Origin: an uncultured Litorivicinus sp.
Lineage (GTDB): Bacteria > Pseudomonadota > Gammaproteobacteria > Pseudomonadales > Litorivicinaceae
Reading direction: 5' to 3'
Length of the DNA: 11,561 nt
NCBI GenBank assembly: GCA_938091715.1
Contig: CALKMT010000011.1
Coordinates: 1-11,561 of the forward strand
Positions within the stretch are counted from its first letter, which is position 1; each line of letters starts with the position of its first letter. The position numbers were made by a program, and so were the translations under genes. The notes beneath the pieces are model-generated. The model was not told the origin of the DNA. It ran no database searches and saw nothing but the letters and a program-made list of their open reading frames with translations. Below, one piece after another: positions 6,651 to 11,561 of this stretch.

Positions 6651-7729
6651 TGCGAACGCTGGGCGTTGCCTTTGTCACGTTGTGGCTGGCTGGCTGTGTT
6701 GGACCGGTCAAAGACACCTTTAACGACCGGGCGGAGGAGTACAAGTCCTCCTACACATTGGACCCGATCCAGTTGCCCGCCGAATTCAATGTTGATGCGC
6801 CCTTGGAGGCCTTTCCCATTGAGGGCGTCGACGGGGCAGTCGCCGGCATTGGCGGCCAGGGATTCCGTGTGCCGGAGGTCCCTGCCGGTGACCCCAGTTT
6901 GCAAGTCGCAGAAACCCTGTTGCTCGAGTCGGATCGTTTGGCGTTTTTGCGCATTGACGCGTTGCCCGAGGAAGTCTGGCCCGAATTGACGACCTTTTTT
7001 GACCGTAACGGCGTCGGCATCGTCGCCGACCGAAATCGCGCACGCATCGAGAGCGGATGGCTGGCCGGCACCAACGAGGGCCGAACCAACAGCAACCTGC
7101 TGCGCTATCTGCCGGCGGCAGATCAGGGGTGGCGACGCATTTCGATTGATGTGGCCCCCGGTTTGGCCGAGGACTCGACCGAAATCCGTGCTCAGATGTG
7201 GGTCAACGGATCGGTTGTTCGACCGGCACAGAATGCGCAGGCGGACGAGTTCGATGGCAAAACAATGTCGGCCTGGATGGACGAGTTTTCGATCTGGTTG
7301 GCGGACGCCAAGCAAAGCGGCCGTCGCGTCAGCGCAGTGGGCTTAGGGCAGGGCGCCGAGCCGCGTATTACCCGCGCGGTGTTGGACGATGGCAGCCTGG
7401 CTATCCGAGTCAAAACCGAGCCGGCCACGGCCTGGGACGGGCTGGTTCAGGCCGTTGAACGAACCGATTTTGTGACCGAATACGCCGACCCGGATGGGCT
7501 GCGCGTGCAAGGCCGCTACGTCTCCGAAGGGGATCGCCGGCGTCTGGCCGAGCTGAACTTGTTGACCCGGGCTTTGGTGTTGGCCACCGAAGATCTGGCC
7601 GGTTTGTACCAAATCAATGCCCAGTTGTTGGACGATGGAGTGCAGGTCGACGTGCAGTTCCTAGGCCAAGGCGGCAGCGTTGCGATTGCCGAAGAGCTGC
7701 TGTTACAGATCGCGCAACAAATCCTATAA
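6647..7729 (+). CDS. bamC: Outer membrane assembly lipoprotein BamC (NlpB)
   Basis: Lipoprotein subunit of the Bam complex that inserts beta-barrel proteins in the outer membrane; it binds BamD through an extended N-terminal segment. The 360-residue protein begins with a lipoprotein signal, MMRTLGVAFVTLWLAGC, lipobox LAGC, lipidated C17. Residues 18-60 are polar and Pro-rich, fitting the BamD-binding lasso (YKSSYTLDPIQLPAEF). Two alpha/beta helix-grip domains then follow, roughly 85-215 and 230-355. Length is near E. coli BamC (344). Sequence conservation in this family is low, so the call rests on lipobox, length, domain layout and the dapA-bamC-purC context. Two adjacent ATGs (6647, 6650) are possible starts. 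It ends in TAATG with the next gene. Confidence 0.88.
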   Translation: MMRTLGVAFVTLWLAGCVGPVKDTFNDRAEEYKSSYTLDPIQLPAEFNVDAPLEAFPIEGVDGAVAGIGGQGFRVPEVPAGDPSLQVAETLLLESDRLAFLRIDALPEEVWPELTTFFDRNGVGIVADRNRARIESGWLAGTNEGRTNSNLLRYLPAADQGWRRISIDVAPGLAEDSTEIRAQMWVNGSVVRPAQNAQADEFDGKTMSAWMDEFSIWLADAKQSGRRVSAVGLGQGAEPRITRAVLDDGSLAIRVKTEPATAWDGLVQAVERTDFVTEYADPDGLRVQGRYVSEGDRRRLAELNLLTRALVLATEDLAGLYQINAQLLDDGVQVDVQFLGQGGSVAIAEELLLQIAQQIL

Positions 7730-8493
7730 TGCGAGCGGTATCGCTCGGATCGGGCAGTAAGGGCAATTGCACGCTGATTAGCAGTGCCAGTACGTCAATT
7801 CTGATTGACGCGGGGTTTGGGGTGCGCGATACGGAATCTCGCTTGGCCAAGCACCAGGTGTCGCCGGATTCCATTCAAGCCATTTTTGTGACCCATGAGC
7901 ATGGCGATCACGCCCAGGGGGCGGGTCGTTTGCAGCGGGCCTGGAACGTACCGGTGTATGCCTCTCATGGCACGGCAACCGGGGCTCGGCTCGAACAGTT
8001 TTCGCCTCTGCGGGACGGCCAGCCGCTGCGGGTCGGTGACATCGAGGTGACGCCGGTATTGGTGCCGCACGATGCCCGAGAGCCAACTCAATTTGTGTTT
8101 CAGTCCGGCGAAATTCGGATTGGAATCTGTACCGACTTGGGCAGCGTTTCGCCCCATGTGGTGCGCCAGTTTCAGGATTTGGATGGATTGTTGCTCGAGG
8201 CGAATTATGACCCTCAAATGCTGGCCCAGGGTCCGTACCCGCCCAAGCTCAAGGCCCGAGTCGGGGGCGATCATGGCCACCTCAGCAACCAGCAAGGCCT
8301 GGCGTTGTTGCAACAACTGCTCTCGCCCAGACTCAAGACCTTGGTGGCCTGCCATCTGAGCGAAAAGAACAACACACCCGCGCATGTGCAAAGCCTGTGG
8401 GCTCCGCATGTGCCCCAGGGGACGACTTTTCATATCGCCAGCCAAACCGATGGCTGTGCATGGATTGATTTAACGGAGTTAGCGCATGGATAA
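7729..8493 (+). CDS. MBL-fold metallo-hydrolase (YycJ/WalJ-like)
   Basis: Cytosolic metallo-beta-lactamase-fold hydrolase, 254 residues, resembling the YycJ/WalJ group of putative nucleases or phosphodiesterases; no substrate is established from sequence. The N-terminus SLGSGSKGNCTLI (5-17) is the group's hallmark. Metal ligands by motif are H56, H58, D60 and H61 in THEHGDH, H114 in VPHDA, D136 in CTDLG and H209 in ACHLSEKNN; GDHGHLSN lies at 180-187. P. aeruginosa has a homologue at the same place between bamC and purC (PA1012, from memory). The start shares one base with the bamC stop; the end overlaps purC by eight bases, implying coupled translation. Confidence 0.9.
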   Translation: MRAVSLGSGSKGNCTLISSASTSILIDAGFGVRDTESRLAKHQVSPDSIQAIFVTHEHGDHAQGAGRLQRAWNVPVYASHGTATGARLEQFSPLRDGQPLRVGDIEVTPVLVPHDAREPTQFVFQSGEIRIGICTDLGSVSPHVVRQFQDLDGLLLEANYDPQMLAQGPYPPKLKARVGGDHGHLSNQQGLALLQQLLSPRLKTLVACHLSEKNNTPAHVQSLWAPHVPQGTTFHIASQTDGCAWIDLTELAHG

Positions 8494-9199
8494 GTTAAAC
8501 GCACTGTATCAAGGCAAGGCCAAAACGGCCTGGGAAACCAGTGATCCCGATCGGGTCATCATGGAATTTCGCAACGACACCAGTGCGTTTGATGGCGGCA
8601 AGACGGCTTCGCTTGAGCGCAAGGGGCTGATCAATAGCGCGGTGGATTCCTTTGTCATGCAACACCTAGAGGCCGCCGGGGTACCGACCCATTTTGAGCG
8701 ACGTATCGACGCCAACCACGTGTTGGTCAAGCGCCTGCAGATGTTGCCGGTCGAGTGTGTGGTACGAAATCGCGCTAGCGGTTCGCTGTGCCGACGCTTG
8801 GGCGTCGAAGAGGGCGCGGAGCTGAACCCGCCGGTATTTGAGTTGTTCCTTAAGGACGATGCCCTGCACGACCCCATGATTACCCAAAGCCACTGTGTGA
8901 CCTTTGGCTGGGCCAGTGCCGAGCAGTTAGCCGAGATGGAAGCACTGACCCATCAGGTCAACGACGTCCTGAAGCCGCTGTTTTTGGACGCCGGTATGAT
9001 CTTGGTCGACTACAAGCTCGAGTTCGGCCTGTTCAACGGCCAGATGGTGCTGGGTGACGAATTCAGTCCAGATGGCTGTCGATTGTGGGACGCGCAAACC
9101 CATCGCAAGTTGGACAAAGATGTGTTCCGTCAGGATCTCGGTGACCTGGTCGAGAGCTACCAAGAGGTGGCGCACAGGCTTGGGGTTGAACTGCCCTGA
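8486..9199 (+). CDS. purC: SAICAR synthetase PurC
   Basis: Phosphoribosylaminoimidazole-succinocarboxamide synthase: joins aspartate to CAIR with ATP in purine synthesis. The 237-residue protein equals E. coli PurC in length. Motifs are LYQGKAKTAW (7-16, ATP site), RNDTSAFDG (29-37), the signature LPVECVVRNRASGS (87-100), LVDYKLEFG (173-181) and DEFSPDGCRLWD (191-202). A GGAG sits about eight bases before the ATG, inside the upstream MBL gene, and the two genes overlap by eight bases. The TGA stop adjoins the next reading frame without a gap. Confidence 0.97.
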   Translation: MDKLNALYQGKAKTAWETSDPDRVIMEFRNDTSAFDGGKTASLERKGLINSAVDSFVMQHLEAAGVPTHFERRIDANHVLVKRLQMLPVECVVRNRASGSLCRRLGVEEGAELNPPVFELFLKDDALHDPMITQSHCVTFGWASAEQLAEMEALTHQVNDVLKPLFLDAGMILVDYKLEFGLFNGQMVLGDEFSPDGCRLWDAQTHRKLDKDVFRQDLGDLVESYQEVAHRLGVELP

Positions 9200-9948
9200 T
9201 TGAGTTCTCGATCGAGCTGGCGCTGGGGGTTTTTACCCTGGCGCTGCTGGCCGGAGTATTGGATACCCTGGCCGGTGGTGGCGGCTTGATCACCGTACCG
9301 GGTCAAATCTTGCTCGGCATCCCGCCGATTACTGCCGTGGTCAACAACAAGTGCTCAGCCTTTGCCGGCACCTGCATGGCCAGTTGGCAGTTATACCGAC
9401 GGGGATTGTTGGTGTTGGCGCAGGTCCGGGCCTCTGTGCTGGCGGCCTTTGCGGGTAGCGTCCTGGGCGCGTTGGTGCTAAAGGGACTGGATGCCAGTTT
9501 CGTTGCCGAAATTGTGCCCTGGGTATTGCTGCTGATCGCCCTGTACTTTGCCCTGGCGACACGACTGAACTGGCCCCGTTGGCAGTTGGCGTCTTGGGTT
9601 ACCGTGGCCTGCATGGGCCTGGTGGGCGCCTACGATGGGTTCTTTGGGCCGGGCACCGGTTCATTGATGTTCGCCGCGTTAATGCTGTGCACCCAATGGT
9701 CGGTCACCCGCTGCACGGTGCACGTTAAGGCCTGCAACGCCGCCAGCAATGTCGCCGCATTACTCATCTTCGCCCCTTCCGCCTTGGTGTACTGGCCGGT
9801 GGCGGCCTTGATGCTGGCGGGGCAATTGGTGGGTGGTTATTGGGGCGCCCGTTTGGTGGAGTCCCATGCCGAGCGGATCGCCAAGCCCCTGGTCATGGTT
9901 GTTTCCTTGGTGATGGCGGGGCGATTGTTGTGGGATCAGCTTGCATGA
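9199..9948 (+). CDS. TSUP (TauE/SafE, YfcA-like) membrane exporter
   Basis: Inner-membrane protein of the TSUP family, which moves small organosulfur compounds and organic anions; substrate here unknown. Two repeat hallmarks are present: DTLAGGGGLITVP after the first helix and GAYDGFFGPGTGS at the start of the second half, followed by KACNAASN. About eight hydrophobic segments can be seen. The start is uncertain. In-frame coding character, including a whole first membrane helix (FSIELALGVFTLALLAGVLD), extends back to the purC stop, but no in-frame ATG or GTG exists there. ATT at 9199 (overlapping the purC TGA by one base) or CTG at 9196 would give about 249-250 residues, normal for the family. 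The TTG at 9259 would remove the first helix. It closes the dapA operon. Confidence 0.82.
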   Translation: MEFSIELALGVFTLALLAGVLDTLAGGGGLITVPGQILLGIPPITAVVNNKCSAFAGTCMASWQLYRRGLLVLAQVRASVLAAFAGSVLGALVLKGLDASFVAEIVPWVLLLIALYFALATRLNWPRWQLASWVTVACMGLVGAYDGFFGPGTGSLMFAALMLCTQWSVTRCTVHVKACNAASNVAALLIFAPSALVYWPVAALMLAGQLVGGYWGARLVESHAERIAKPLVMVVSLVMAGRLLWDQLA

Positions 9949-9969
9949 CCCGGGCAGATCTAGCACAAT
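9941..9969 (+). promoter_or_regulatory. Predicted promoter for 4.5S RNA
   Basis: TTGCAT (9941-9946) and CACAAT (9964-9969) lie 17 bases apart at the end of the TSUP gene. A GC-rich discriminator (CGCGC) follows, as in many stable-RNA promoters. The predicted start near 9976 gives a short leader with a small CCCC-AACAA-GGGG hairpin (9976-9988) before the mature RNA; E. coli 4.5S RNA likewise has a 5' leader removed by RNase P. Confidence 0.5.
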
Positions 9970-9993
9970 CGCGCTCCCCAACAAGGGGTCAAT

Positions 9994-10108
9994 GGTGACC
10001 TCCGTCGGTCCCCTCGCGGTGATTGCTTGTAAACCCCGCCAGGTCCGGAAGGAAGCAACGGTAGCAAGTGGATTGTGCGCCGAGGTGCGGCTGGCGGGGG
10101 GCATCGCC
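9994..10108 (+). ncRNA. ffs: 4.5S signal recognition particle RNA
   Basis: RNA core of the bacterial signal recognition particle: binds Ffh and targets nascent membrane proteins to FtsY. The conserved domain IV is unmistakable: AACCCCGCCAGG, then the stem TCC/GGA closed by a GGAA tetraloop at 10037-10040, then AAGCAACGGTAGC. CTTG (10026-10029) pairs with CAAG just beyond. Outer arms pair imperfectly, GGTGA (9994-9998) with TCGCC (10104-10108), giving about 115 bases, the usual 4.5S size. The exact ends are inferred from pairing. No clear intrinsic terminator follows, and dnaX begins about 20 bases on, so read-through into dnaX is likely. Confidence 0.93.
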
Positions 10109-10128
10109 AATCACGTGACGAGGCTGTT

Positions 10129-11561
10129 TTGTCCCAGGTCCTAGCACGCAAATATCGCCCACGGGGCTTTGACCAACTGATCGGTCAAGATCACGTGGCG
10201 CAGGCGCTGACCAACGCGCTGATCAATAATCGGTTGCATCATGCGTACCTCTTTGTTGGCACCCGGGGTGTCGGCAAAACATCGATTGCCCGAATCCTTG
10301 CCCGCTGTTTGAACTGTGTTGACGGCCCGACTGCGACGCCTTGCTTATCCTGCCCGCCCTGTGTCTCGATCGAAGAAGGCCGGTTTGTCGATCTGATCGA
10401 GGTGGACGCCGCCAGTCGCACCAAGGTCGAGGACACTCGAGAGCTGTTGGAGAACGTCCAGTACGCCCCCAGCGAAGGCCGCTTCAAGGTGTACCTGATT
10501 GACGAAGTGCACATGTTGTCCAACAGCAGTTTTAACGCGCTGCTGAAAACCCTTGAAGAACCGCCGGCCCACGTCAAATTCTTATTGGCCACCACCAATC
10601 CTGAAAAAGTACCGGTCACGGTACTGTCCCGCTGCCTGCAATTTAAATTGCGTGACCTGCCGGCGGATCGCATTGCGGCCCATTTGGCCGAGGTGCTGGG
10701 TCAGGAAAATCTGTCCTATGAGCTGCCAGCACTCGAGGCGATTGGCCGGGCAGCGCGGGGCAGTATCCGTGATGCCATGACCCTAACGGATCAGGCCATT
10801 GCCTTTACCGACGGCCAGATTGAAACCCAGGCGGTCAACGACATGCTGGGGATCCAGGGCCAGGACGGCATCTGGGATCTGTTGCAGGCCATTGCCGAGG
10901 GTGACACGACCGCTGCCCTGGCTTGGATTCGCGAAGTGGCCCAGGTCGATCCGGATTGGACGGGGCTGGTACAGGCCATGCAACGGGCTTTGCACGACAT
11001 GGCGGTACAAGCCGCCACCGGCCAGAGCACGTCCATGTCCGCAGAGGTGATCCAACTTAACTATTCCTTGGCCACGCAGGGTTTCCAAGAGTTGCCCGTG
11101 GCCCCTGAGCCTCGTTTGGGCTTCGAGATGACGGTGCTCAAGATGCTCGCGTTTCGTCCGGCAACCGCGGGAGAATACCCAGACCCAAAAGCCCCCGCCG
11201 CGGAGGCGGCGACTGAGTCCAGCACCCCGGCCCCGAGTGCGACACCGACGACCGATTCCCAGCTAACGGTTACTCCGGCCACTGAACAACCCCAAGTTCG
11301 TGCGCCCGAGCCCCCTGCGGCAGCGGTTGTCGAACCAAAACCCGAGCCCGAACCGGTCCCTGAGCCCGAGCCCGAGCCCGAACCGGTCACCCCGAGCGAG
11401 CCAACCGAAGCGGTAGCACCCCCTTGGGAGACATCGTCATCCGCGGCGGCCCAGCCGCACACCCAGGTGACCGCCGAACAGTTGACCGATGCCCTGCATG
11501 CCGGCGAGTTGGCAGGGATGGCTTTGGCCACGTTGAGTCAGGGTGAGGTGGTGTCTTTGGA
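10129..11561 (+). CDS. dnaX: DNA polymerase III subunit tau/gamma (3' partial)
   Basis: Clamp-loader ATPase subunit of the replicative polymerase; runs off the window after 477 codons with no internal stop. The start is TTG at 10129, giving MSQVLARKYRPRGFDQLIGQ, with GAGG (10120-10123) five bases upstream; no in-frame ATG or GTG is available nearby. Walker A is GTRGVGKTS (44-52), the zinc cysteines are C63, C72, C75 and C78, Walker B/DExH is DEVH (125-128), and the SRC arginine-finger motif is at 167-169. Domain III ends near MLAFRP (about residues 340-345). A long Pro/Glu/Ala/Thr-rich linker follows, then a folded segment from about residue 446 (TAEQLTDALH) that belongs to the tau-specific part. 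A likely -1 frameshift signal lies at 11169-11216. Confidence 0.95.
   Translation, partial: MSQVLARKYRPRGFDQLIGQDHVAQALTNALINNRLHHAYLFVGTRGVGKTSIARILARCLNCVDGPTATPCLSCPPCVSIEEGRFVDLIEVDAASRTKVEDTRELLENVQYAPSEGRFKVYLIDEVHMLSNSSFNALLKTLEEPPAHVKFLLATTNPEKVPVTVLSRCLQFKLRDLPADRIAAHLAEVLGQENLSYELPALEAIGRAARGSIRDAMTLTDQAIAFTDGQIETQAVNDMLGIQGQDGIWDLLQAIAEGDTTAALAWIREVAQVDPDWTGLVQAMQRALHDMAVQAATGQSTSMSAEVIQLNYSLATQGFQELPVAPEPRLGFEMTVLKMLAFRPATAGEYPDPKAPAAEAATESSTPAPSATPTTDSQLTVTPATEQPQVRAPEPPAAAVVEPKPEPEPVPEPEPEPEPVTPSEPTEAVAPPWETSSSAAAQPHTQVTAEQLTDALHAGELAGMALATLSQGEVVSL
11169..11216 (+). promoter_or_regulatory. Candidate programmed -1 frameshift signal in dnaX
   Basis: In order: GGGAG (11169-11173), resembling a Shine-Dalgarno; 10 bases; heptamer C-CCA-AAA (11184-11190) in the correct phase for X-XXY-YYZ slippage at codons P353-K354; 5 bases; a 6-bp stem CGCCGC/GCGGCG (11196-11201 and 11206-11211) with loop GGAG; and a TGA in the -1 frame at 11214-11216. 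Slippage would add eight residues after K354 and stop, giving a 362-residue gamma-like protein with domains I-III only. E. coli dnaX has the same three-part layout with A-AAA-AAG. Efficiency of CCCAAAA is unknown here, and GC-rich linkers can form such stems by chance. Confidence 0.5.
11341..11388 (+). repeat. Short direct repeat in the dnaX linker
   Basis: The 18-base unit CCCGAGCCCGAACCGGTC occurs at 11341-11358 and again, identical, at 11371-11388, within a (CCCGAG)-like hexamer run. It encodes Pro-Glu dipeptides (PEPEPV) of the DnaX linker. All units keep frame, so length change by slippage would add or remove Pro-Glu pairs without a frameshift. Confidence 0.8.

Noticed and set aside
6644..7315. 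Long minus-strand open frame opposite bamC
   Set aside because: No recognisable motif or ribosome site, and it lies wholly within the bamC coding strand's shadow.
7795..8445. Minus-strand open frame of about 216 codons opposite the MBL gene
   Set aside because: The plus strand has all MBL metal-binding motifs; the antisense frame has no family features.
9259..9261. TTG at 9259 as the TSUP start
   Set aside because: It would begin in the middle of the conserved first helix/LDTLAGGGG motif and delete a membrane segment.
10103..10131. Intrinsic terminator after 4.5S RNA
   Set aside because: There is a short TCACGTGA palindrome and a run of four T, but no GC-rich stem directly before a T tract.
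11061..11531. Minus-strand frame encoding a Gly/Ser-repeat protein opposite dnaX
   Set aside because: The GSGSG pattern is the reverse complement of the Pro-Glu codon run of the DnaX linker; dnaX is clearly the real gene.

Overview
The window looks like core chromosome of a gammaproteobacterium, probably a marine or Pseudomonadales/Oceanospirillales-type lineage. It is moderately GC-rich and gene-dense. The gene order queE-queC-tRNA-Lys-nadA, then bepA / tusA-like-perM-bcp / dapA-bamC-MBL-purC, recombines neighbourhoods known from Pseudomonas and Escherichia coli. I cannot name a genus from sequence alone. I see no phage, IS, CRISPR or defence-island content.

Layout. Bases 9-1336 hold two 7-deazaguanine (queuosine precursor) genes, queE and queC, joined by a TAATG overlap. 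Bases 1337-1645 hold a tRNA-Lys(UUU) with its own promoter and a strong intrinsic terminator. nadA (NAD synthesis) follows and meets, tail to tail with a 17-base overlap, a BepA-type periplasmic M48 metalloprotease on the minus strand. A 42-base divergent gap separates bepA from a plus-strand pair: a TusA-like sulfur carrier and a PerM/AI-2E membrane protein. perM ends convergently, overlapping by 21 bases, against bcp (peroxiredoxin, minus strand). A 122-base divergent region then starts a tightly overlapping plus-strand operon: dapA (lysine/DAP synthesis), bamC (outer-membrane assembly lipoprotein), a metallo-beta-lactamase-fold hydrolase, purC (purine synthesis) and a TSUP-family exporter. 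Cell-envelope themes recur: DAP for peptidoglycan, BamC and BepA for outer-membrane protein assembly.

The right end holds the 4.5S signal recognition particle RNA (ffs, about 9994-10108) and, starting only about 20 bases later at a TTG codon, dnaX (DNA polymerase III tau/gamma), which runs off the window. I translated dnaX by hand from 10129 to 11561 and it is open throughout.

The most interesting signal is inside dnaX, just after the conserved clamp-loader domains. A Shine-Dalgarno-like GGGAG, 10 bases, a C-CCA-AAA slippery heptamer, 5 bases, a 6-bp GC hairpin and a nearby -1 frame TGA lie in a row. This is the same layout as the E. coli dnaX programmed frameshift signal that makes gamma, but with a different heptamer. 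Other points of note are the missing gcvR between bcp and dapA, a TSUP gene with no ordinary start codon, and a Bcp without the usual nearby resolving cysteine.
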